From assembly GCA_963693285.1 (NCBI GenBank), contig OY848917.1, positions 16,244,192 to 16,308,191 on the forward strand: a DNA stretch of 64,000 bases, given 5' to 3'. Shown here in pieces: positions 12,701 to 25,845 of the stretch. This DNA is from Xestospongia muta. Its lineage: Eukaryota > Porifera > Demospongiae > Haplosclerida > Petrosiidae. Below the pieces are notes generated by a model. It saw only the letters and a list, made by a program, of their open reading frames with translations. It was not told the DNA's origin and did not search any database. Both the position numbers and the translations under genes were made by a program. Position 1 is the stretch's first letter, and each line of letters starts with the position of its first letter.

Positions 12701-15700
12701 GTAACACTGTAATATGGTAACGCTGTAATACAGTAACACTGTAATACAGTAACACTGTAATATGGTAATGCTGTAATACAGTAACACTGTAATACAATAA
12801 CACTGTAATATGGTAACACTGTATTTCATATATATTAATACACTAATAATGTTATACAGTAAGACTGTACCACAGTAATACTATACTATAGTGGGGCTCA
12901 ACTAAATATTGAAAGAATAACCTTATGGTTGTGAGCCCATATTACTGTACCACCTACTTTCCTGCATGCTGACTCTTGGTCTTATGGCAATAGTAAAAGC
13001 CTGCCTACTGTAATAAAATATGTTTTGATAGTCTTTATGAGATGTGGGAATGAGCTCTGGTCTGTTGGCTTCAGTGGGGAACACTAAAACATCAGGGCGT
13101 GTTTTGTTGTCAGCTGGAGTTTGTATTCACTATAATGTTGTCCTATACTTAAAAGGCTTTACAATATCTTAAGAGTTATAATATTGGTACTATGTATATA
13201 TACACAGACACATGTCTACTATAGTGTATAAGGGAAAAGCCCAAGTCCATGTGGTTTCTTTGTGGGAATTCTCACTGTCATAACTTTTATAACAATTTTT
13301 CAACTAGTCATTACTATTATCATGAGTTATATAAGGATCTTTTAAAATGTTAAAATATTTTATGATATACTAATATTTCTCACTCATTTTATTGTTAAAA
13401 TTATACGCAAATATTTCTGACAAGTTAAAAACCCTTTATGCTTGCAATTTTTCTGTTAAATTTTCTTTATAAAAACAACATCCTAGGCTATTAGCTCATG
13501 AGATTTAACCAGTAATCTGGCATCACTTACTTCTAATAACTTCATGATATTTGTTATAAGATAGCCGACAATGTATCGTGAGAATGTGTGAATAATTAAT
13601 AAGCAGGATTTTTGAGCTACCACTTTTAAATGATTTAAGTGACTACCACCAATCTAATTAGTAAAATATGTACACACTATACTATTATTGATGACATAGT
13701 TCAGTCAATAGAGTGAGTAACAGTTCATTGATATCTGATATTAAGGTGAATATCATACTATAGTGGATGATATGAACAAACAACTTAACAATTCTTATAT
13801 TTATACAAATTCCAAGTTAGTTTGAGATCCTTTGTAATGATTGATAACAGATTGTAACAGTTTAGAAGTCTATCTTATTCTCATAGCTGTACATATATTT
13901 AAAATATTACGTACACAAACTACAGGTGTTCTTTTGTCTTATTAGACTGTTGCCAATATTCTACTGTTTGCTGCTGTCAATGTTGTGGGTATAGTATATA
14001 ATCATTTGGCTGATTTAGCTCAGAGGAAATCATTCTCAGAAACTCAACGCTACATAAAATCATTGTCACTTATTGAAGCTCAGAGAACTAAGAAAGTAAG
14101 TACATTTTATACATCACATGAGAGTTTTAAGAGGCCTAGTTATAGAGCTACACTGTAGCTGCATGTACATGTAATGTTATGTTCAATATTTGTGTTGTGA
14201 GTACTTTCTTAATGCTAATAATAAAATCTAACACACACAACACACACATGTTGACAAACACTTATTGTTATTTCATTTGTTAAGATAAACTCTTAAGTCT
14301 AGGCCAACTGCTGTGAACAGCAGTTACTATGATAATAGATTGTATTACATTACAAGCCTATCAAAGTACACATGTATATAATACCACATCACAAATGGTC
14401 ACTGATGGAAACGGCATTTTATTTTAGTCTGACTGTCTGTTTGTTGTGGCTTTACCATAATAGGGCTTACCAGTAAATGTATATAGAGTAATGTAATATT
14501 TAATATAATCCTCTTGTTCTATATTATAGCAACAATTAGTGTACTCTATTCTGCCATCTTATATGGCTGAGGATGCTATTGATGACTTTATTAACTATCG
14601 TAATGAAGCAAGACCTGATGACTTCCACAAGTTTAATGTTGCTAACCATACCAATGTTAGGTAAAGAAAGCAATCATTATGTGAATGTGTGTCTTTACCT
14701 ATTGCTATTTATAGTATCCTCTTTGCTGATATTGTTGGATTTACAAGACTCTCATCTGGATGTACTGCTAAAGATCTAGTTAAAATTCTCAATGAATTGT
14801 TTGGGAAATTTGATTCATTAGCTGCAGTAAGTCCAGTCTAAGATCAGTCCTGTGTTAATATAAAATGATTATTATGTCTTTTCTCATTAGAACAACAATT
14901 GTCTTCGTATCAAGATTTTAGGTGATTGTTACTATTGTGTATCAGGATTACTAGATGAAAAAGAAGATCATGCTCGTTGTTGTGTACAAATGGGACTGGA
15001 TATGGTAGAAGCTATCAGGTATATTGTTGAACTGACTATGTGGACTATGACATGGAGAGAGAGAGAGGGGGGGGGGGGAGAGGGAGAGGGATGGAGGGAG
15101 AGAGGGAGGTCTATACAGGAAAGAGTCATATTACATTTACAGAACATGAATGTAAACATTACTACACAGTCATTAACAGTGACAGGTGTTTTTAATGTGT
15201 TCACTAGCTCTCCTACACATTGAACTGTAGTCTTCATTATGATACACATAAGGATAATCAACCAGACTATGATTTTTAAAATACCTTGTACAGATGTGTT
15301 TGTATAGTAATAATAACAGTCTCACACGTAAAGAATCGATGACTTAGACTACACACTCAAATACAAGTATTATTATTAAGCAGTATTTATTATAATAGAT
15401 ATGATGTTAGTACTTCTTGTTTTGTTTTTAGAACTGTTCATGAGGCAACCGGAGTTGATGTTAATATGAGAGTGGGTGTTCATACTGGTCATGTGATCTC
15501 TGGAGTATTGGGTTTACATAAATGGCAGTTTGATGTATGGTCTAATGATGTCAAATTAGCTAATCATATGGAGTCTGGAGGAGAACCAGGGTAGATTATA
15601 TTAACATTGTGTGGATTTTGAACTTAACTTTAACTCTTTATCAACCACACTAATTTGTTGAAACAGCTTACATGGGCATGCAGACAAAAATCAACTAATG

Positions 15701-18700
15701 AAAGGTTTCTTAGTTATAATGTTCATTTTATTGGATGCTGTGTTGTTGAACAATTTTAGGAATTTAATGCATACAACTTTTGACTAGTTTCCACTTTAGC
15801 TTTATCTCTTTTGTATATTATTATTTCTACCTAGCTTGGTTATCTTCAAATTGTCATGAGAATTCAAAACCTAAAAGTTGAAATGTTGGGTGTGGTCAGT
15901 CATGACATTTATGACCTCATTTGGTCAATAAAGAGTTAAAAACAATGTACATTATTGTTGTTTTAACTTTACAGTTTGATTTTTTGAACTAAGTATCCAA
16001 ACACTATATACAATGTACACATCATATAATATTTGATGTACATTGTAATTGATTTGAGAGATCAGACAGAGATTAGATCTGGACATTAATAATCAATTCT
16101 TAGAACATAATCTTTCAACTTTTATCTAGACGTGTTCATATTTCCCAAAAGACATTGGATTTCTTGGGCAATGCTTTTGAAGTGGAGGAAGGAAAGGGAG
16201 GAGAGAGAGATAGCTATCTTAAGGAACACAATGTGGTCACTTATTTCATCAAAGAAAATGTAAGTTAAAACAGTTTATGATTACAAAGCAATAGAGATAT
16301 GCAATGGAATGTTCCATGTACTCACTACAGTTATAAAGAAATATTTAGCTAGATTTACATGTATCATATACATTTTCATGTACATATATATAACAAATTG
16401 ATAGGGACCCAACTTAAATTAGAAATGTTTTGTCAATCTGACAGACATATATATACATAGATGTCCTTGACTATTAATAAATGGACTGTTTTCATGTACA
16501 GACAGTTTTTAATTATTAACCAAACAACATCTTTATGTGTTTTTGTAAGTCCAATTTAGTTGTATATTATATCCCATTGTAGAAAGACAACATTATACCA
16601 GCTATCACCAAATCTCCTACAAAAGAATCCTCTCCGCAATTTCTTAATCCACCTCCATCTCCTAGACCAGCATCTCCTAGTACACCTACTGTCAAATCAC
16701 CTACACAGGTTTGTATGCTGACATTCAATATAATGATTAGTTCAGAGTCATTGTTGAGCTCCTGTGATTAGTAGTTAATTACTTAATTATTAATTATTGT
16801 ACACAAGACTTTAGAAGTCACTTAACTACACAATATTACCCAACAAATCTAATAAATACTAATATTTTAACTGCATGCATTGGAATTTATCATTATTAAA
16901 TTACTTTCTTTCTGTCTTGACAGCTTGATGGATCATATCTACAAACTGATCGTAAGAACAATGCTCGTCGTTCTGAAATCAATCCTATTGTTAAACATCT
17001 TTCAAAGTGGGGTGCTCAGGCACCATTTGCTGGTATCAATCAAGTAGATGCTATTGAAAATCCAACAGCTAATGTATTAGCTGTGAGTGTATAATATACA
17101 ATGCTATAATTATTAAAGTACAATATGTCTGGTTGTACTATGTATCTTAATTTATTTAATTTATGATCTTAACTTGAACAGAACATGACTATAATTCATC
17201 ATCAGTACATACTGAGCTACGTGTATGTCTCATAGTAGACTGTAATAAGTAGTTATAACGATGTTTACATTGTGATCAACTATATTATGTCAATTTTTAA
17301 TGATATAATTGTTTTATTCCACACACAGACTGCTCTTGTTGCTCAAATGGGAATCATACCTAGTCTCTTAGGAAGGTACAATGTACTATTAAATATGACA
17401 TGTACATCTAGTAATACTAGACAAATTACATATACACGTATATACTAGTCAGACTAATATATATATACATATATATACTAGTCAGACTAGTATATATATA
17501 CATGTATATACTAGTCAGACTAGTATATACATGTATATGTAATTTATTGTCTGTATATCAGTGTGTCCACTTTGTCTATCAAACCATTAACCATCTATTT
17601 GTCATCCATTCATCTATCCATCATCATGTTAAGGTTATAATGTTATTTATTTGTATTACCTTCTAATAATTTTCTTACTATTACATCATATAGAGGTCGT
17701 ATATCAGCTCTTGATCAGGCTACAGTACAGAGAATGAGTGAAATGATAGACCAACAAACAGAGAAGAGATCAAGGTAGATAGATTAAATGAAGATAGTTA
17801 GTATGTGCCTTCAAGGAAATGTTAATTTATAAAATATGTTTTTGTTTTTTTCTCTAGTTTGTTTTCTATTCCACCTGAAATTAATCGTTTCTTCCTTACT
17901 TTTAAGTCCAAAAGTGAAAATCTTGAGGTTAATATAGTACATGTATACTGTGAATTAACATACTTCAAATACTATTAAATTAACTTTGAGGAATTTAAAT
18001 CAATCAATAGACATAATTAGTAGTAGATTCAAGGGATCTACATATCTATGACAACTATAAAGTATAACAATGTGAATATAACACTATACAGCTATGCAAT
18101 AATCTATTGTGTTACAGACCTACATTGTTAAGATCATTATTATTATTGATGTGTAGATGAAGTTCAATAAATTACTTGTTTTTTCTTTTTCTAGTATGCT
18201 CAAATTTCAGATAAATCCTTCAAATTTTATTTGGCTATTACCCTAATGGTGTTTATTGTTATCTATGTAGTGCAGGCTATCATGTTACCACTGTGAGTAC
18301 TACAGTTAGTAAATATTATATATATACTCTAGTTAAGATATCAGTATAGTAATCTTTGTGTTACAACTGTAATTTAATTACATGGCAGCCGCCTTAAATT
18401 AATGTTTTACTTATTCAAGCACCATAATATTCTAACATTCATAATATTAATATTTACAATCATATTACTGATATATCTTGTGTTATATAGGTCATTTATT
18501 ATGTTGGGGACATTTCTAGGTGGAGTTCTCATTTATGCAATAGCATTTACATTATTTTCACTTCATTTATTGAGGGTAAGTTACACAGTATATTAATATT
18601 GTACATATACTATAGTACTTTAATTTGATATGGTTGACTTGTGGTTTTGTGAGAATTAACTCTTCATAATTGAAGATGTTAATGTGATTATTATAGCCAA

Positions 18701-21700
18701 TCTATTACAGCACATTACAGTACTTGATTATATACATATATTATGTGGATATAATGGCACTAGCTCATTCAGTAGCCTTCTATTAATATAATTCTGTCAT
18801 TACAAAAGATGTCATTTATGTGCTCAGTCTTATATTTAGTCCTTTTTTTCTTTATAGAGATGGTGTACAAACAACTTTTTAATTCGTTTATCAATGGCTC
18901 TTATAAAGAACTATACCGTACGTCTTGTTGTAGCAGTGGTAGCTATAGCATTAGTTATGACAGGAGCTATAGTTAATACAGCAAAATGTACTCGACAAAA
19001 AGAGGTAAGCAACAAAGATGCACACATAAGTACTATTATAACTTAGTACATGCTAGATTTTAGATTTTATGAATTAATTTTGTCAATAAAATGATTTGCC
19101 CAGATTGCTTTTATGTGATGAGCAATTGTTACAAGTATATTTTGTGATTTTTTGAGTTTTTAATAAAAACATATATATCATACATATATGTCTTTATCAA
19201 TATATTTGTAATGACATTACACTTCAGTTAGAGATTGTTTTTAATGGGAACTAACACTCATTTTTCTTGTTATTAAAGTTGTTATTTTAGTGTTTACATG
19301 AATTAACCAAATCAACATAATTAAAGGATTAAACGTTATTATATTAAGAAGAAAGCCTTGATAATTTTATAATAATTTTTTAAATGTCACTCTAGTGACA
19401 CACCCATTCAATAAAATTACTGGTCATTATATTTTCTAGGACGATTGTAATTGCACATCATGGGATCAGTGGCTAGATGCTGTTAACAATCCTGATCCTG
19501 GCAATGAAAACTGTCAATATCCTCAGGTAATAAACACGAGTCAGAACATACTTTAGTCTGAAATATATTAATGTACAGAGCTTTATAAAAGCAATTATTT
19601 GCATTAAACATAATATAATAAAACATTTAAATTTACACTTCATACATCTGTTATTCTTGTACATTAAACTGTTGTGATATTCTAAAAAAATTGTTTGGGC
19701 ATTACAAATGATTATATGAGTGTTGAAGCTTATGATATTCATTTATATATATCTTTGTTCTATTTAGTATATCTATTATTCATGTATTCTGGCTACTCTG
19801 TCTATTACTATCTTCCTTCGATTGAACTGGATTTACAAAGGAGTAATTTGTCTTTTGTCTGCTATAGTCTATCTGATAGTGATCCTTAGTGCTCAGTCTT
19901 GTCTCTATGACAACTATGATAAAACTGTGTTTGGTATTTGTTGGCAATGTGACTGGATGTTTGAACTTAAAGATAGAGCAGCCATTATACTAGTAGTCTT
20001 ATTTATATCAGTTGCATTTCTGGGAAGACATGTAAGTAATAAAATAAACATATAGTACATTTTATTGTAGTATTACAATATATTTTATTACAATAATTAT
20101 AGTGTATTGTAGTATACAGGGTTCTCCCCAGGAATTTATGAAGGCGTATGGCACCTACCATGAATGCAAGCTTACAAGAGCTGGAAGGCGATGAGTTGGC
20201 GACAGAAAAGTAATCACGGAGGCTAGTAGTTCTCTTGGCCATCCCGTCCACGACGCACTACACGCGGTTTATGTGACCACACCCTCTACGTTAGCTAGTA
20301 TGCGCGTGCGCAACTCTATTAAATACTCGCGCGCATGTAATAGTTGCACCACGCGCTAACGCGTAGCGCTACATATTTTAAAGCGTAGCGCTAAGATTAA
20401 CGCGTACGGCGAGTAGTGTAAAGCGTAAGGTTCCCTTACGCCTAAATGCCCTGGGGAGAACCCTGGTATAGTTGATAGACAATCTCCAGTAATTAACAAT
20501 TACAACATATTCTTTTTTGATTTGAATGCTAATATCAATATGTACAAACTATTGAATGAGAATACATGTACATGATCTTAGTCTAGACTGTACACAAACA
20601 TTGTCTGGATTTTTAAATGTTCAGTTATGTGGAAGGATTTTAAATACTATTCATATAGCAGATGGTTCATTAATATCATTTATTTTGTATTTTTTTCCTG
20701 TTTTTATAGAATGACTTAGTCTACAGACAGTCTTTTCTTTGGAAACAAAAGGTAAAATTGTGTTACTAAACTATTATAATACATAATTGGTATTACATAT
20801 TATTCTGACTGTCAATAATATTATAAAATTATTAAATTAACTAATATCATAATGTTATGGGTGCCATCTAAACTTGAATATTAATAAGATATGCTGTCAT
20901 TTTTTGTTGTTTTGTTGTTTAGAGTAAAAAAGAAAAAGAGGAAAAGACCAAATTGGAAGATATCAATGTATTATTGATGCAAAATATGTTACCTAAACAT
21001 GTGGCTAGTTATTTCCTTGAACATGGACAAGATAATCCTGTGAGTATATAAGCACTGATATATATACTGTGAGTACTGATAATCCTGTGAGTACTGATGT
21101 GTAATATTAAATGCAGGCATTTCTGTATTGGCTACTTACAAAAAGGAGATTACATCATCTATGGTTTGGTTTGACTTCGCAAACTGATTTTAATCATAAC
21201 TTTGCTATTCTACTTGCTACAAAGTTAATTTAGATATTATGCCATCTCTTTTTTATGGTTTCTTACGACAGTATTTACAAATCTATATAAATTTATGTAT
21301 ATAATTTACATAAGGAGTCACTTCTGTCTACAAGTTAAAATGAATGAAGCATAGTGTTTACCTCACTTTCAGATTATCATTATTGTTTCCTTGTTTAGAC
21401 ACTTTATTCTGAGGACCACGAAGTAGTTTGTGTCATGTTTGCTTCTATTCCAAGTTTTTGGGACTTTTATTCTGAGTCATCTATAAATGATGAAGGCAAG
21501 GAATGTCTCAGACTTCTCAATGAAATAATATCTGACTTTGATGAGGTGAATACACTGAAAAAAAGAATTTAAATAAATGATGTGTTTTTAACCCTTTGTA
21601 TCTTATCAGTACATGTTGCTACACAAAAGTAAAACCACAATTGATAAAGTCCAGAGTTTGTATTGTCATAACATTGTGCTCATAGTATATTATAAGGTGT

Positions 21701-23347
21701 ATTCTAAGATTTTGTATGTCTTCTTGGTTTACAAAGGGTTAGCATAATTTACTAGTGTGTGATCTATTATAATATATTACTATATATTATATACGTATGG
21801 TATATGTATAATATACGGTAATATAAGCCGCACCCATTGACCCAATCCTTATTAGCTTCCTTTAAAATGATATCAAATGTTGTTATATAATTATCATACA
21901 TTATAAATGTACTTTGTATTTTGTATTATAGTTACTTCTCAAGCCCAAGTTTAGTGGAGTTGAAAAGATCAAGACTATTGGATCTACTTATATGGCTGCT
22001 ACAGGTTTAATTAAGAGGGTAAGTAATGTTAATGTTCTCAAAGTACATGTACATAAATGGAATATTTTATATATTTTGAGTTTTATAATTAGCTCATGAA
22101 ATCTGGTTATTTTTATCTCATAATTCTATTTTTACTTGAGACAGTAATAGTGCCAGACAGTCCTAAGATTGAGTCACATGCTGTGTGTGTGTGTGTGTGT
22201 GCCTGTTTTGTTTTGTTTTATTGTATTGTTGTATCAAAGACAATAAATTAAATTAACTCCCGAGTATTTTAATTGCCAATGCAAGTTACAAACAATGAAT
22301 TAAATTTTATTCTTACTGGTTTAATGTTAAGCAAGTCGTGCAAGTAGCTTTTGTCATTTGTACAGTAACGAAAAACCATTTTAGAATGATTTTACATTTA
22401 TTATGACTTTCTATTATCTGATTAACTGATCAGTAATATCAGTTAATAATGACCAAAATCTTATTTTTCATTTTGTTTCTTTCCTATTTTCCCTCCAGAG
22501 AGAGCATCCAGTTGTTGAAATGTGCCTGTTTGCTATGGAACTATCTAAGAAACTTGACCTTATCAATAAACACTCGTTTAATAACTTTGAATTAAAAATA
22601 GGTATGTCATGATAAATAAAATGAATGTAAGGACAAATCTCTAACAGCAATATATGACAAATTCAGTAATGTATTAAACAATACTTATACTATTAATGAA
22701 TAATAGTGATAGCTTATTGAAGAAAGTTATAGAATTATATATGACAAAACTACCAAAAAAACATGTTCTATTCAATGGCATGTGAATTAATAACAGTTTA
22801 TTAATATAACATTTATTATCTCTTCCCATTATACTCTATAGGACTCAACCATGGTCCAGTGGTAGCAGGTGTTATTGGTTCTCATAAACCTCAATATGAT
22901 ATATGGGGTAATACAGTCAATGTAGCTAGTAGAATGGACTCTACAGGAGTACCTGGAAAAATACAAGTGAGATATAATGTGTGGATATGTTGTAAAAGGA
23001 ATAAAGCATAAAGAAAGAGCAAAGCAATTATGCCTCTCTTTTAATTGACTTATTTTTGTCTTTAGTGTTACACTTTTGTTGAGTATGAGCAGTAATGTTC
23101 CTACTAATGTAAATTTAATATATACAAGTATATTATATAATGTTTGTTCTACGTGCCATGCATTAATTTACTATCTTTTAATAAATTATTTCTTTGTGTG
23201 TTGTTTTAGGTTACTGCAGCTACTGCCAATGTTCTTGAAGAACATGGTTTCATTGTAGAGAAACGTGGTGAAATATATGTCAAAGGAAAAGGAAATTTAG
23301 AAACATACTTTGTCATTGGAAGAAGTGCAGGAAAATTTAAAATGTGA
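9783..23347 (+). CDS. Transmembrane adenylyl cyclase, complete, 26 exons
   Basis: Converts ATP to cAMP at the plasma membrane, normally under G-protein control. Exons: 9783-10100, 11165-11239, 11838-12212, 13946-14095, 14530-14660, 14715-14826, 14891-15018, 15432-15590, 16130-16259, 16583-16708, 16924-17082, 17329-17375, 17694-17774, 17858-17927, 18195-18292, 18491-18575, 18858-19004, 19440-19526, 19768-20031, 20710-20751, 20923-21039, 21399-21545, 21932-22018, 22499-22601, 22842-22966, 23210-23347. They join in frame to 1166 aa, the usual family size. Two membrane blocks of about six helices flank C1 and C2. C1a (about 345-530) has metal-binding D355 ([12 protein letters not shown]) and D399 ([12 protein letters not shown]), 44 residues apart as in the family. 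C2a has [29 protein letters not shown]1099, N1106 and R1110 in [13 protein letters not shown], and K1146. The C1b linker is rich in Pro/Ser (exon 16583-16708). C2 reads most like the AC2/4/7 group by eye. The start was chosen at MAAFFGNN, the first ATG in frame with the acidic, basic N-terminus and TM1. All residues needed for catalysis are present. Confidence 0.93.
12630..12822. repeat. 16-bp minisatellite (about 12 copies)
   Basis: Tandem copies of a unit close to CAGTAACACTGTAATA, with variants carrying ggtaac or ctgtag, in a cyclase intron (12213-13945). The unit contains the imperfect inverted motif CAGTaaCACTG, so both strands read similarly. The apparent reading frames across it are artefacts of the repeat. 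Confidence 0.85.
15052..15108. repeat. GA/G-rich simple repeat
   Basis: Purine tract of gagaga followed by about twelve G and then gaggga blocks, in a cyclase intron (15019-15431). Confidence 0.85.
17425..17540. repeat. Palindromic TA-rich tandem repeat
   Basis: At least three copies of a segment containing tatactagtcagactagtat, alternating with tatatacatgtatat, in the cyclase intron 17376-17693. Both parts are near-perfect palindromes, so the tract could extrude hairpins or cruciforms. Confidence 0.7.
20117..20465. mobile_element. MITE, about 350 bp, with 16-bp terminal inverted repeats
   Basis: Starts CAGGGTTCTCCCCAGG and ends with the exact inverse CCTGGGGAGAACCCTG. It is flanked on both sides by GTATA, a likely 5-bp target-site duplication. 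The interior is much richer in CpG than its surroundings and carries repeated GCGTAGCGCTA-like motifs. It has no coding capacity. It sits in the cyclase intron between exons ending 20031 and starting 20710, so it is spliced out. Superfamily not assigned. Confidence 0.85.
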
Positions 23348-23663
23348 CAGATCAATTCTCACAGAACACAATATTTATTATTAGTTATTTATAGATTCGT
23401 ATTATTTTGTATCCCCATTTTGTTGTTTTTTGTCTTTTTATTTTTATGTTATTGTCTTTGATTATATACATGATTTATGTTGTTTTTGTGCTAGCATGAG
23501 ATATTTTATTAACACTATATTAACAAAGTGATTTTTCATCTTGCAGTAGATCTGGTGTTAAATTTTACGTATTACGTAAGACTCTTGCAGGAGTATGACT
23601 TCATGAAAGGGTTGGGAAATTATCTTTAAACTGGCAGACTGCATTTTGTAGTAATAAGTGTAG

Positions 23664-23774
23664 AATAAACTGGTATCCCCCTGTCACATTCTACTTATGT
23701 TATTAAGAGTTTATTGTATAGCAACTATTTTCTTACAATGTTGGATTGACTTCTTTGGACACTGAGCTAATAAA
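23664..23774 (+). terminator. Candidate poly(A) signals of the adenylyl cyclase
   Basis: Two AATAAA hexamers occur downstream of the TGA at 23345-23347: 23664-23669 and 23769-23774. Either would give a 3' untranslated region of about 330-450 bases. Not proven. Confidence 0.4.
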
Positions 23775-23892
23775 TATTGTAAAAAGGCTTAGGTTTATGG
23801 AGTTTTTTTTGGGGGGGGGGGGAGAAACAAATTATAAATGGTGTGTCTAGAGCTTTGTCATGTAGGAGGTCCATATCTACATGTATTATATG

Positions 23893-24514
23893 TCAACTAT
23901 AAGTGCAGGAAGATATGACTACCTCTAGACAACTATCAATGAGAAATGAAGAGCAGAGCCCTTGCCACAGATTGCTGATGGTAGCCTGGACAGATGACAT
24001 TGCAGTAAGGACAAGGACAGGTGACATTGCAGTAAGGACAGGGACAGGTGACATTGCAGTAAGGACAGGGACAGGTGACATTGCAGTAAGTATGTGCAAA
24101 CTGTGAGAACACCAGTACAAGTCAAAGTTAATGATTAGTGATAATGTCCTTTTCTCTGAGACCAAGGACTTTGCATGAACTATAGCCTCTTGTTCCAATC
24201 TTTGTTCAATCAGTAAATATTGATCAAACTTCTCTTTGTACGACAGGAATGGATTAATTAATGTGATATGAACCTTTCCTGTTGAAAATGTATCATCAAA
24301 TATTTTTCCATTTACATGTTTGGGCAGATGAGGATTACCATGTCACGTAGCAATCCCAGCTAGCAATAGCAGGAATCCTGGATAATAAATTGCATGGAGG
24401 CCCCACCAGTGTGTCAGGAAGGTTGTTTGGAGCAACACAACACACCTTAGTTTGGAGGCAAGGATGCTCATAAAGTAATCTGTGTATGGTATGTCAATAA
24501 AGTATGGAGAAAAG
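23893..24514 (-). pseudogene. Unidentified membrane-protein-like reading frame, one in-frame stop
   Basis: A single minus-strand frame begins after a good acceptor (CTCCTTTATAG) at 24514 and runs to a stop at 23893, interrupted once by TGA near 24345. The first part is hydrophobic and aromatic (YTDYFMSILASKLR, FLTHWWGLHAIYYPGFLLLL) and looks membrane-spanning. The part after the TGA (HGNPHLPKHVNGKIFDDTF, then a Lys/Glu-rich helix-like stretch with EQRLEQEAIVHAKSL) also looks protein-like. The tail is translated from the 27-bp minisatellite as a nine-residue repeat. I do not recognise the family. It may be a decayed gene or a live gene whose stop is a misread splice site. It is convergent with the cyclase. 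Confidence 0.4.
23991..24090. repeat. 27-bp minisatellite, about 4 copies
   Basis: Unit contains GTGACATTGCAGTAAGGACA with a seven-base variable tail (ggGACAG). The period is exactly 27 bp, so copies keep the minus-strand frame open and would encode a repeat of the form VLTAMSPVP. Confidence 0.85.
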
Positions 24515-25757
24515 CTATAAAGGAGTATGTATCATTAAAGTAAGATCAAATAATAATCTACCATTTACTCTGCACTTTACTTATGGAATGCAATGAGGCC
24601 ATGTTTCATTCTTTATTGCAAGAATTCTCTCATGATTAATTTAAATGTGTTTTAAGATCTTTACACACATTTAAAATAATCGTGAGAGATTTTACACTTA
24701 TTTAAACACAAATATTGTATAAGGTAACAACATTAGGCTACTTGCTATATACAATGGAATCTATAATAAATAGAATAATATACTTATATACATCATCAAC
24801 AGAATAAATATGTATATACTCTTCTTGTTGCCTTGATTAAGATATCCAGAAATATAACTTTTGAAAGATCAAGGAAAGGTGGTGGAAATGGTCAAAACAG
24901 CCACAGGATTTGTGAAATTTTGAAATGCCATCAATCTGCTGAGAAATTTTCTCCCAGTTTAATTCTACCTTTAAAAAAATATTAAATGTAAAGTAAGATC
25001 TCAGAATATACCAGGCACGCATTATGTAATAGAAATGTTACTGAAAAGCTGTGATTGTAAAATTATGCATTGTGACTGTGAAGTGTGTCTACATGCTTAG
25101 ATGCTACTCTATTTGCTATTATATGTAAAGATATATATTTATTACATATGGAAATAGTGACAATGTTGTCTACAAAGACAGAAAATTATCAGATATCGAT
25201 TGTTCATATTTTATTGACGTATATTCTCTTCTAAAAGCAAAAAAAAATATTAGAAACAGCAAAAGAAGCACTACTTAAAATACACACTTTAGAAATAATG
25301 ATTACAAAATGTACCACACTAAATGATATACAGACAGTCAGTAACATGTGCACAATGCTTGAAGCTCTTCAAGAAGACAGCAAAGTCCTATCAGTTCAAA
25401 GAAAATTCCACTGAATTCAAACAGTGGAAGGCTAACAAACTTCCTTTCAACAAAAAGATAAATACCAATAACACTACCAAACTGTTACCTCCATTGTTCA
25501 AAAATACTTATACGTTTTGCGTTCTACCATGTGTATTCCACTTGATGTACCTCCTAATTAAGGTGCCAGTACTCAAGTATAAAATCTGGTTCACTACCTC
25601 ACATATATATACCAGGAAAAGAGAGCACACTTACATATGCTTTATCTCTTATGGTAGCAATAATACCACTGTAAAAATTAATAACCAAACAATAATTTAT
25701 GTTTTATATAAATGGGTTACTATGGAAACTAATACGTTACAATGCGACACTATTCCT
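24515..25757. other. Region without a confident gene
   Basis: Holds one minus-strand open stretch (24837-25022) with an aromatic, His-rich translation (FHKSCGCFDHFHHL). It could be an upstream exon of the unidentified minus-strand frame but has no convincing donor. A 145-codon plus-strand frame at 25323-25760 has no recognisable domain and low-complexity composition. Otherwise it is AT-rich. Confidence 0.35.
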
Positions 25758-25765
25758 TGACGTCA
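25758..25765. promoter_or_regulatory. Palindromic CRE-like site (TGACGTCA)
   Basis: A perfect CRE/ATF palindrome lies 80 bp before the NTHL1 start codon. An E-box palindrome (CACGTG, 25830-25835) lies 10 bp before it. Both match known factor motifs. Function here is inference. Confidence 0.4.
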
Positions 25766-25845
25766 TAAGTTGTCACATCCGGAATACATCATTATTTATA
25801 ACAGCTGTTTCTCTAACCAGTACCAGTTCCACGTGGAATAATACG

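Noticed and set aside
12558..12829. Two minus-strand frames rich in Tyr-Ser-Val-Thr
   Set aside because: Translation of the 16-bp minisatellite.
25323..25760. 145-codon plus-strand frame upstream of NTHL1
   Set aside because: Low-complexity Asn/Lys/Thr-rich translation, no domain, no splice partners. It overlaps the likely NTHL1 promoter.
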